This document shows positions 1 to 8,653 of a DNA stretch of 64,000 nt, in pieces; the stretch's first letter is position 1; each line of letters starts with the position of its first letter. Location: contig DAOUTW010000018.1 of NCBI GenBank assembly GCA_030668485.1, forward strand, positions 1 through 64,000, in the 5' to 3' direction. The DNA is from Candidatus Zixiibacteriota bacterium (GTDB taxonomy: Bacteria; Zixibacteria; MSB-5A5; GN15; JAAZOE01). The notes under the pieces are model-generated. The model saw only the letters and a list, made by a program, of their open reading frames with translations. It did not search any database and was not told the DNA's origin. Both the position numbers and the translations under genes were made by a program.

Positions 1-453
1 AGCTAAATCGTCTGAAAATACTTATTGTCAAAACCGAGGCTTAATCAGAAGATGAGAAAAAGTTACTTCCTCTGGTGCCTCCATCTGTGTAAAAAAATGA
101 CCCCTTTACCAACACTTTTTGGTCATTATGCCCGCGATGACAGCGTTTATTTGGGTTTATCAACATGCCCTAAAGGAGTGCGGCACCCAGCACATTGGAG
201 GGCCAAAGGGGGAGGGTTTTCTATAGAAAAGGGTCGGTCCCGGTAACCGGCCCTTTATTTCATCCTAACTTTCCCTATTGACATTATTCTCCCTGATGCT
301 ATATTGAGGCAGGATCACTCACAGCAAGGGCAATCGCTTTCTGGACAGGTGAATCGTGGTTTTGAAACCCTTATATGGGAAATCTCGGATTAGGAATAAA
401 AAGTCGTTTTGTTTCTGCTGTAATTTTAACAATTTTTAACAGGAGGCAAACTC

Positions 454-1287
454 ATGCATATGTATTCGTTATCACGTGTTTTTTGCCTGATGGTGCTGGT
501 GTGCATGTATTTGGCCAGCCCGGTAATTTCTGAAGGGAGCAGGTGCGGCGACGCCAATGGCGACGGCGATATCAACGTCGGCGATGCCGTTTACCTGATC
601 AACTACGTATTCAAGGGTGGTCCGGAGCCGGATACAACCTGCTGTGAATCTTATTGTTCATCGACAGCGACTGATATAGATGGTAATTTTTACCGAACAA
701 TTAAAATTGGTGATCAGTGCTGGATGATGGACAACCTAAAGGTCACCCACTACCGTAATGGCAATGACATACCAAACGTGACAGACAATACCGCATGGGC
801 AGGTCTTTCTACCGGCGCCTACTGCGACTACAACAACGATGTAAACAATGCTGCTACCTATGGCCGACTATATAACTGGTATGCAGTGCGTGACAGCCGA
901 AATATGGCACCTGAAGGCTGGCATATACCAACAGATGCTGAATGGAAGCAACTGGAAATGTATCTTGGAATGAGCCCGGCAGAGGCGGACGCTACTGGAT
1001 GGCGAGGGACTGATGAAGGCGGCAAGCTAAAAGAAACGGGGACAACGCGTTGGGGCAGTCCCAATGCTGGCGCGACCAACGAAAGTGGTTTCACCGCGCT
1101 GCCCGGCGGGTACCGCTACAGCGATGGTAGCTTCGGCGCTATGGGTATCTATGCCTTCTTATGGTCATCCACGGAGTTCGATAGTGGCACCGCATGGGGC
1201 CGGGGCCTGCATTCCAATGGTTCAGACGTCAGTCGTACCTCCGACGATAAGCTTTACGGGTTTTCGGTCCGTTGTGTCAGAGATTAA
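454..1287 (+). CDS. Secreted dockerin-like / FISUMP-domain (C-type-lectin-like) protein; candidate DGR target
   Basis: N-terminal signal peptide, dockerin-like Ca-binding motif GDANGDGDINVGDAVYLINYVFKGG, then FISUMP-type domain (DIDGNFYRTIKIGDQCWMMDNLKVTHYRNG ... WSSTE ... GFSVRCVRD). Confidence 0.85.
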   Translation: MHMYSLSRVFCLMVLVCMYLASPVISEGSRCGDANGDGDINVGDAVYLINYVFKGGPEPDTTCCESYCSSTATDIDGNFYRTIKIGDQCWMMDNLKVTHYRNGNDIPNVTDNTAWAGLSTGAYCDYNNDVNNAATYGRLYNWYAVRDSRNMAPEGWHIPTDAEWKQLEMYLGMSPAEADATGWRGTDEGGKLKETGTTRWGSPNAGATNESGFTALPGGYRYSDGSFGAMGIYAFLWSSTEFDSGTAWGRGLHSNGSDVSRTSDDKLYGFSVRCVRD

Positions 1288-1344
1288 TCGACTATTTGAC
1301 GATTCGGTCTATGGGGTGAAGCCCAGCGAAATCGATTTGTAAAA

Positions 1345-1521
1345 ATGGCAGAGTACGATGGATTAACAGTATGCAAGACAAGCTATGACCTGCTGCTTGA
1401 GATTTTTCGTTTTACCAAAGAATTCAACCAGGAGTTCAAATATACCGTAGGAGAAAGCCTGAAGAAGGAGACCTTGGAGTTGATCATCCTGATCTACCGG
1501 GCCGGTGGCCGCGATCTTTGA
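1345..1521 (+). pseudogene. Truncated Avd-like four-helix-bundle protein (DGR accessory), N-terminal 58 codons only
   Basis: Translated by eye: MAEYDGLTVCKTSYDLLLEIFRFTKEFNQEFKYTVGESLKKETLELIILIYRAGGRDL*. Resembles the Avd / four-helix-bundle family up to 'LIYRA', then runs into repeat DNA. Below the ORF-track length cutoff. Confidence 0.65.
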
Positions 1522-1980
1522 TCGCGGTTTACGAACAGTATCAACTTTTAATGACCTGCCGAGAACACAGAATCATCCTATCCATAGATTGCATCCCGCC
1601 ATGGCGGGCAGGCGTCACTCGTTCCGCCATCGGCGTCACTTGTTCCTCGCAATGACCGGCAGGGGCCGGGTTTTGGCAGGGGCCTGTTTTCTGCTGTCGC
1701 GTGGATGACCGGCAAAAGCCGGTTTTTGGCTGTCGCGTGGATAATCTGAATTAATTGCCATAGTAAACGCTGGGGCAGACGAGGGCGTCTGCCGCCCACA
1801 GCACCCGGCACAATCATTTGCTGCAGGGTCACAATCCCGCAAGCGGGATCAGGACCCTGCAGAACAGTAAATATCTTACTTTTGAGACAGTCTCAGGGCG
1901 TTTGCCGCTCACAGGCAGAAGCCGGTTTTTGGCTGTCGCGGTGGCATTCGTATACTGCGATCAAGATCGCGGCCACCGGT
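1501..1980. repeat. Composite intergenic repeat island bounded by an inverted ~27-bp repeat
   Basis: 1501-1528 gccggtggccgcgatctttgatcgcggt versus the reverse complement of 1954-1980, accggtggccgcgatcttgatcgcagt. The interior is packed with short palindromes. Confidence 0.6.
1821..1862. repeat. Nested hairpin repeat, copy 1
   Basis: Outer stem CTGCAGGGTC/GACCCTGCAG (perfect 10 bp), inner hairpin ATCCCGC-AA-GCGGGAT. Confidence 0.75.
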
Positions 1981-2167
1981 CAGATGATTATTGGGACTTC
2001 GCACTCCTAAAGGAGTGCGGCACCCAGCACAATCATTAACTGCAGGGTCATCCGCCACGGCGGACCGCCCACAGGCAATTATCGCAATCTTTTGTCAGCA
2101 TTCGCTTTGTGAAAATAAAAAGCCGGCCAAATTTAATCTCACAAAAATCTATCAAAAAATGAAATTA

Positions 2168-2212
2168 ACCTTGATTATATAGTGTAGCTTTTGTATACTT
2201 AATAATCAAGGT
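2168..2212 (+). promoter_or_regulatory. Candidate promoter/operator of the MerR gene
   Basis: Perfect 11-bp inverted repeat ACCTTGATTAT(23 nt)ATAATCAAGGT surrounding TTGATT-N17-TATACT, directly upstream of the MerR ORF. Confidence 0.55.
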
Positions 2213-2239
2213 ATAGACCCAATAACTGGTGAACGGAAA

Positions 2240-2749
2240 ATGCGGGAATCGGACGACGGACTTAGAGAAAAATTTCACAATCTCGCCGGCAACGGGGAAA
2301 GCGATTCCGACTGGGATCCGGTTATCTCAATCGGCACCGCCGCCGAAAAAGTAGGCCTGTCGGTCTCAGCCTTGCGCAAGTATGAAGCCGAAGGGCTGCT
2401 GATTTACCATCGTAGCGCCAGTTGCCGACGTCTGCTGTCACGGGCCGATATCAAACGTATCCGCATCATCCAGCATATCATCAACGATCTCGGGCTTAAC
2501 ATGGAAGGTATCCGGCGCCTGCTGGCCCTTCTTCCCTGCTGGCGGCTTAAACCATGCAGCGAGGAAGAGAAAAAATCATGCCAGGCGTTATCGAATGCGG
2601 TCAAGCCATGCTGGATGATAAAGGAAACGGAATGTGCCCGTCGGGGGTATGATTGCCACCAGTGCAATGTTTACCGTTATGGCGCCTACTGTACCGAGGC
2701 AATGAAGGCGCTTTTGCATAACCTGGGAGATGAAAACGACAGCAAGTAA
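2240..2749 (+). CDS. MerR-family transcriptional regulator with Cys-rich C-terminus
   Basis: N-terminal MerR HTH (ISIGTAAEKVGLSVSALRKYEAEGLL); eight Cys in the C-terminal third. Confidence 0.85.
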   Translation: MRESDDGLREKFHNLAGNGESDSDWDPVISIGTAAEKVGLSVSALRKYEAEGLLIYHRSASCRRLLSRADIKRIRIIQHIINDLGLNMEGIRRLLALLPCWRLKPCSEEEKKSCQALSNAVKPCWMIKETECARRGYDCHQCNVYRYGAYCTEAMKALLHNLGDENDSK

Positions 2750-2781
2750 TTTGGAATTATAGATTCATATCTGGAGGGATA

Positions 2782-3708
2782 ATGGGTTTACTGCAATTAT
2801 TAAGCTATTTTGCCATACTGTTGTTTATCGTGGTCGTTACGGCCAAGATGGTCAAAATAGCGCGGATGCCGCTCCATTTAAGATGGGACCTGTATCCGAT
2901 ACCGCATGAAAAGGGCCGCGGTTCCTACGGCGGCTCATACTTCGAGGAAGTCGATTGGTGGACCAAACCGATGAACTTCTCGCTCATCAGTGAAATTTCA
3001 GCCATGGCCAAAGAGATTATCCTGGTCCAGTCGGTTTATCATAACAACCGATCGCTCTGGATATTCTCCTTCCCCTTCCATTTCGGCATGTACTGCCTTA
3101 TCGGTTTTATGGTCATGCTGGTGGCTGGTGCGATTTTCCAGGCAACCGGTGTCGTCATCGGTTCCGATTCGCCCAATACCCTGGCTGTAATCATCTTCCA
3201 CCTGACCAAAATTTTCGGTCTGGTCGGCTGGGTTCTCAGCATCATCGGCGGCATCGGATTGTTTTTCAGCCGCTTGTTCAGGGCCGAAATGCGCAACGCC
3301 TCGGTAATCAGCGATTACACCAATCTGCTGCTGCTTCTGGCGGTCTTTATTTCCGGACTGGCAGCCGCCTTCACGGTCGATTCTAATTATGTCGCCCTGA
3401 GAGGATTTGTGCAAAGCCTGATTACGCTCAAGCCGGCCGGAGTCCTTCCCGGAGCCGTTACTGTGCAACTCTGGTTATGGGCCGCGCTGATGATCTATTT
3501 CCCATATACCCATATGACCCATCTGTTCGGCAAGTATTTTACTTATCATAAAGTACGCTGGGAAGACGCGCCGAATATCAAGGGCAGTAAGATTGAAGCG
3601 ACTGTCAACAAAGCCCTCGGCTATAAGATAAACTGGTCAGCTCCCCACATCAAAACGGGCGCCACCTGGGCCGAAGCCGCAACTGAGGAGACCGCCAAAG
3701 ATGAGTAA
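2782..3708 (+). CDS. Membrane cytochrome b-type subunit, HdrE/DsrM/NarI-like
   Basis: Multi-TM protein, nitrate-reductase-gamma-like, overlapping an HdrD-like gene. Confidence 0.75.
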   Translation: MGLLQLLSYFAILLFIVVVTAKMVKIARMPLHLRWDLYPIPHEKGRGSYGGSYFEEVDWWTKPMNFSLISEISAMAKEIILVQSVYHNNRSLWIFSFPFHFGMYCLIGFMVMLVAGAIFQATGVVIGSDSPNTLAVIIFHLTKIFGLVGWVLSIIGGIGLFFSRLFRAEMRNASVISDYTNLLLLLAVFISGLAAAFTVDSNYVALRGFVQSLITLKPAGVLPGAVTVQLWLWAALMIYFPYTHMTHLFGKYFTYHKVRWEDAPNIKGSKIEATVNKALGYKINWSAPHIKTGATWAEAATEETAKDE

Positions 3709-5314
3709 CAAGAAAACTTCATTAAAAGACTTTTCGCAGAAGGAAGGTCAGCTCGTCAATTTGGACGCCTCCAAGTTTTTACCGCTGCCTCCTCCCTATG
3801 ATAAAATCGAGGATTTGCCCACGATAAAACCGCTTTCGGAAAGTGCGCAGGAGAAATACGAGTGCGACCTCGACGGCATAACCGCGTTCAAATTCCCCCG
3901 TCCGGAGACTGACGAAGAGAAAAAGGAAATGATCGAGAAATTCCTCTCCGGCCTGCAGAAGCTATTTGACAGAGAGGACAACTGGACTTTCATGCAGCCG
4001 CTTTTCCTGACGATGGAATATTGCGCCAAATGCCAGACCTGTTCGGCGGCCTGCCCGGTGTACAAGGAATCCGGAGGGATCGATATCTATCGTCCCACCT
4101 ACCGCAGTGACATTCTCCGACGCCTGTACAAGAAATATGTGAAAGGCGGCGGCAAGTTTTTCTCGAAAATCTCCGGCAATGATATCGATGTCACCTGGAG
4201 GATGATCGCCCGTTTGATGGAATTGTCGTACCGCTGCACCATCTGCCGGCGCTGCGCTCAAACCTGCCCGATCGGCGCCGACAACGGCCTCGTGACTCGC
4301 GAACTGCGCAAGATTTTCAGCCAGGAGATGGGCATCGCCGTCGAACCTCTCCACAAGAAAGGTTCCGTGCTGCAACTGCAATCGGGATCATCGACCGGCA
4401 TGACCCCGGCTGCCTATCTTGACAATATCGAATTTCTGGAAGAAGAAGTCGAAGAACGGGTCGGGATGAAATTCAATTGGCCGATGGATAAGGAAGGGGC
4501 CGATATCCTTCTGATCCACAATGCCGGCGAATTTCTGGCCTGGCCGGAAAATCCGGAAGCGTTCGCCATCATCCTTGAAAAAGCCGGAATCAGTTATACT
4601 TTGTCGAGCGAACTGGTTGCCTACGACGGTGTCAACTACGGCGTCTGGTACGATGATGTCCAGTTTGCCAAAGTTGCGCTGAAACATCTTGCGGTAGCCA
4701 AGAAGCTTGGCGTCAAGAAAATCGTCCTCGGCGAATGCGGCCATGCTCACAAAGCCCTGACGGTCATCGCCGACCGCGTCATGCCGGGCGAATTGAATGT
4801 CCCCCGCGAAAGCTCCGTTACCCTGCTTCGGGATATTATTAAGGAAGGCCGCCTCAACCTCGATAAATCTCGCAATGACGAATACCATGTCACCTTGCAC
4901 GATCCCTGCAACATGGTTCGCCTGATGGGTATCGTCGAACCGCAGAGGGAGATACTGAGAGCGGTGGTCAATAACTTCCGTGAGATGGAGCCGCACGGCG
5001 TACACAATTATTGCTGCGGCGGCGGCAGCGGCTTTGCCATCACTCAGGATTTGAACTTCCCCGACTGGCGCCATGCCCTCTCCAGCCGGATCAAAATGCG
5101 CCAGATTCTTGACACCTATCAGGACATTATTGGACCGGAGCACAAGAAGTATGTTTGCGCTCCCTGCTCCAACTGCAAAGGGGCTATCCGCGATATGTTC
5201 GTCGCGTATAATACATTCGAACGCTGCAACATGTTGTATGGAGGTCTGGTGGAATTGATCGTCAACGCCATGACCGATTTCGACAAGGAATATATTGAAT
5301 GGGAATGGCATTAA
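3701..5314 (+). CDS. Fe-S oxidoreductase, HdrD/DsrK-like
   Basis: Two ferredoxin motifs (CAKCQTCSAACP, CTICRRCAQTCP) and CCG-type motifs (NYCCGGGSGF, CAPCSNC). Confidence 0.85.
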   Translation: MSNKKTSLKDFSQKEGQLVNLDASKFLPLPPPYDKIEDLPTIKPLSESAQEKYECDLDGITAFKFPRPETDEEKKEMIEKFLSGLQKLFDREDNWTFMQPLFLTMEYCAKCQTCSAACPVYKESGGIDIYRPTYRSDILRRLYKKYVKGGGKFFSKISGNDIDVTWRMIARLMELSYRCTICRRCAQTCPIGADNGLVTRELRKIFSQEMGIAVEPLHKKGSVLQLQSGSSTGMTPAAYLDNIEFLEEEVEERVGMKFNWPMDKEGADILLIHNAGEFLAWPENPEAFAIILEKAGISYTLSSELVAYDGVNYGVWYDDVQFAKVALKHLAVAKKLGVKKIVLGECGHAHKALTVIADRVMPGELNVPRESSVTLLRDIIKEGRLNLDKSRNDEYHVTLHDPCNMVRLMGIVEPQREILRAVVNNFREMEPHGVHNYCCGGGSGFAITQDLNFPDWRHALSSRIKMRQILDTYQDIIGPEHKKYVCAPCSNCKGAIRDMFVAYNTFERCNMLYGGLVELIVNAMTDFDKEYIEWEWH

Positions 5315-5336
5315 GCCGTCAGGAGGGATTATATAT

Positions 5337-5711
5337 ATGGCTAAGAAAATACTTATCGTGGATGATGAGGAAGATCCCAGGACATACCTCGAAGTCCTCT
5401 TTCAGGATAACGGTTACGAAACCAAATGTGTGACCGATGGCGACGAAGCGCGTGCGGTGGTCAAAGACTATATGCCCGATCTGATCACGCTGGATATCAT
5501 CATGGAGCGGGAAACCGGTCAGAAGTTTTACCGCTGGATGCAGGATGACGAGGCGTTGAAGAAAATTCCGGTGATCATCTGCAGCGGCGTGACGCGGTAC
5601 AAAGAACTGTTTTCGCGCGATCATCTGAAGATGCCGAAACCGTTCTTTTTCGTCGAAAAACCGATCGACCGCCAATTGATGCTCGACAAAGCCAAAGAAG
5701 CGATGGGATAA
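5337..5711 (+). CDS. Single-domain response regulator
   Basis: Receiver domain MAKKILIVDDEEDPRTYLE...DLITLDII...ICSG...FVEKPID. The internal Met of the 5295 ORF is the likely start. Confidence 0.85.
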   Translation: MAKKILIVDDEEDPRTYLEVLFQDNGYETKCVTDGDEARAVVKDYMPDLITLDIIMERETGQKFYRWMQDDEALKKIPVIICSGVTRYKELFSRDHLKMPKPFFFVEKPIDRQLMLDKAKEAMG

Positions 5712-5719
5712 AGCATATC

Positions 5720-5760
5720 CCGGCGGGTCACAATTCGCAAAGCGAATCAAGACCCGCCGG
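5720..5760. repeat. Nested hairpin repeat, copy 2 (may also act as terminator after the response regulator)
   Basis: CCGGCGGGTC ... GACCCGCCGG outer stem; inner ATTCGC-AAA-GCGAAT. Confidence 0.75.
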
Positions 5761-6507
5761 AACATTATTGATCGGATTCCTCGCCACATGCGAGGAGCCT
5801 GACTTATCCCTCCCCCACGATATATCTGCTGTTCTAGATTATACCACATATTGCGTTATTGTTTTAGCTGACACCACATCATGTTGATCTTAAATCGGTA
5901 AAATTCGGTGTAAGCTATCACCTCCTTTATAGTTATGAAGAATTGGCTTTGAATTGTACAAAAAGGGTGGCGGGGGCCACTTTTTGGCTGTCGCGGTGGC
6001 AGGTGCAACTTTTGTGAGTTTATGATTCTTATTTATCGGCATTACTCATCTCCCTTTTGGTTTTCTACTAATGGGAGATGATTCTGGATTAGCATCGATC
6101 CTATGTTGATTTTGTGGCAAAAGCCACTTTTGGGCTGTCGCGTGGATAAGTTATTCCAGTACATGAATCCGAAAGATGGGTGGCCTGCATCTTTAGAACG
6201 TGTTGAAAAAGTCGGCATGAGTCATTAATGGCCCATTTATTACTAACAGAGATGAAATTACTCCATTACTATGATAGAGTATAGATCGCCACGTCGCCCC
6301 CGGCGGACGATGGGTGAAGACTAGATGCCCGGTCGTCATGATCAAAATGATTGAGCTTCATGATGAGATTATTCCCAATAGAACCGGAATCGTCAACCAC
6401 AAATTAGCGCAACGAGATGCCCCCAAAAAACCACCCGCCGTCGCATCCGCGAACTCTGGGTGGGGTACTCGGTAAAGCGCGATCAGGGATTGTTTCGTGA
6501 CCGATCA

Positions 6508-6550
6508 GAAACCCGGAGCAAAGCTCCGGGCCACGCTCCGAAGGGGTTTC
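6508..6550. repeat. Nested hairpin, related architecture
   Basis: Inner CCCGGAGC-AAA-GCTCCGGG; flanking GAAACCC/GGGTTTC. Confidence 0.5.
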
Positions 6551-6601
6551 GACTTACTCGATAAATGAGAGGTGTATGAAATGCAAAAACCAGGGAACTG
6601 G

Positions 6602-7336
6602 TCAGGTAACGAGTTCGAGTTGGTCGGACTCCCAAAAGTCTTTGGTGAGGATGCGGCCGCCGAGAAAGCCATTAAGTTCGAGGATGATCCCTTTCATCGC
6701 CTTACCGCATACGCTGGCATTATCGATTTTGAAGCAAACCGGATCTTGTTCAAGGCCCATCTCTTTGCAGCAATCGTCATAATCGGGATCGTTCAGAATA
6801 TCATCGATCTGTTTTTCGCTCGGTTTTGCCGTCTGCGCATCCATATGGATATCGATGACCTGATCGGCCAGGCGGGTATGGACGAATTCATTACGGACTA
6901 CAATCAACTGCCTGAATTTGCGATACTCACCGGTTTCAATTTTGAAATACTCGTCTTTTTCCATCCGGCTGTCTTCGTTGCAGACATACGGTGTCAGGTA
7001 TAATTTCCATTTCATCGGAATCTGAAAGGTGCGACCCCGCCGTTTGCGGCGATTTTTGGGGAATTTTTCGCTGCGAGGGAATTGATCTGCAAGAATGCCC
7101 AGTTCTTTGAATTTCTCCGGGATGCAGAATTCTTCCAGCGCATTGTTGAGTAGCGCCTCGATTGACATCATGCGGGCGATAAACGACATCCGGGCCAGCC
7201 GGTATTTCCAGAAAGTATAATACTCAGATTCGGTACCGCCGTTGTCGGCCTGCGAGGCGTATTCATAGGCCAGTTTAATAAGATGATCGGCATCATCCCA
7301 GTAATATCGATGCTGTTTTACGAGGGTTTCAGCCAT
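6602..7336 (-). CDS. Hypothetical protein
   Basis: Intact 244-aa ORF after a terminator; no recognised motif. Confidence 0.6.
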   Translation of the reverse strand: MAETLVKQHRYYWDDADHLIKLAYEYASQADNGGTESEYYTFWKYRLARMSFIARMMSIEALLNNALEEFCIPEKFKELGILADQFPRSEKFPKNRRKRRGRTFQIPMKWKLYLTPYVCNEDSRMEKDEYFKIETGEYRKFRQLIVVRNEFVHTRLADQVIDIHMDAQTAKPSEKQIDDILNDPDYDDCCKEMGLEQDPVCFKIDNASVCGKAMKGIILELNGFLGGRILTKDFWESDQLELVT

Positions 7337-7349
7337 TGAATATCCTTTG

Positions 7350-7379
7350 AAAAGAAGGGGGAGAATTCCCCCTTCTTTT
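7350..7379 (-). terminator. Terminator hairpin downstream of icd
   Basis: AAAAGAAGGGGG-AGAATT-CCCCCTTCTTTT, 12-bp perfect arms, immediately 3' of the icd stop. Confidence 0.75.
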
Positions 7380-7390
7380 GGTGATGTTGT

Positions 7391-8641
7391 CTATCGCATG
7401 TTGTTGATGATCTCGGTGGCGTACTTCGAAGTCGATAGCTTCTTAGCGCCTTTCATCTGGCGGTGCAGGTCGTACGTGACAGTCTTCTTGGCGATAGTTT
7501 TCTCAATCGCCTTGTTAACCATCTCGGCGGCTTTACCCCAGCCCAGATATTCGAGCATCATCACACCGGACAAAATCAACGAACCGGGGTTGACCATATC
7601 CTTGTCGGCATACTTCGGAGCCGTCCCGTGGGTGGCCTCGAAGAGACCGATATAGTCACCCATATTCGCGCCCGGAGCCATCCCCAGACCGCCGACCTGC
7701 GCCGCGGCAGCGTCGGATATATAGTCGCCATTGAGGTTCGGCGTGGCAATCACGTCGTACTCATCGGTGCGGGTCAGAATCTGCTGGAACATGGAATCGG
7801 CGATACGGTCTTTGATGACCACTTTGCCCTTGGGCTATTTGCCTTTGTACTTGCTCCAGAGTTCATCTTCGGTGATGGTCTTCTTGGGGAAGTACTTCTT
7901 GGCCGTGGCGTAGCCCCAGTCGCGGAAAGCGCCTTCAGTAAACTTCATGATATTACCCTTGTGCATCAGGGTAACCGAGGGGCGCTTGTGATCGATGGCA
8001 TACTGGATCGCCTGTTTCACCAGTTGAGTCGTTCCCTTGACCGAAATCGGCTTGATGCCGATTCCCGAATCGGTGCGGATGTTCTGTTTCATCTGCTTAT
8101 TAATCCAACCGATGACTTTCTTGACATCCTTGGTGCCCTTCTTCCATTCAATACCGGCATAAACATCTTCGGTATTTTCACGGTAGATGACGACATCCAT
8201 TTTTTCCGGAGCCTTGACCGGTGACGGTACACCTTTGAAATAGCGGACCGGACGGACGCAGGCATACAGATTCATGATTTGTCGCAACGACACATTGAGG
8301 GAACGGAAGCCGCCGCCGATCGGAGTCGTCAGGGGGCCTTTGAGGGCAACGTAATAGTACTTGATGGCGTCGATAGTTTCCTGCGGCAGCCATTCATTGT
8401 ACAATTCATTGGCCCTCTCACCGGCATAGACATCCATCCAGGCGATTTTCTTTCTGCCCTTGTAGGCCTTCTCAACGGAGGCGTCGAGAACGCGGCGGGT
8501 CGCCTTCATGATATCGCGGCCGATGCCGTCACCTTCGATGACAGGTATGACCGGTTTACTCGGGATCGAGAGTTTACCTTTTTTGACGGTAATTCTCTTT
8601 CCATCTTGGGGTATTTCAATATGCTTATATTTTGGTGCCAT
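7391..8641 (-). pseudogene. icd: NADP-dependent isocitrate dehydrogenase interrupted by an in-frame TAG
   Basis: ORFs 7835..8641 and 7391..7822 are in the same frame, separated by tag ccc aag ggc aaa; together 417 codons. N-terminal and C-terminal Icd motifs are continuous. Confidence 0.85.
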
Positions 8642-8653
8642 GTTTACTCCCTA

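Noticed and set aside
25-246. 73-aa ORF at the left edge
   Set aside because: Contains the repeat string aaggagtgcggcacccagcac, also present at 2010-2033; most likely repeat DNA, not a gene.
1505-2182. Several short ORFs in 1505-2182
   Set aside because: Made of palindromic repeat sequence; low-complexity Arg/Pro-rich translations and conflicting strands.
7822-7837. Frameshift explanation for the split icd
   Set aside because: Manual translation shows the two parts are in the same frame, so it is a nonsense codon, not a frameshift.
7835-7837. Pyrrolysine or genetic-code reassignment of TAG
   Set aside because: TAG terminates other genes here (icd itself at 7391, sucC at 15186), and no pyl genes were seen.
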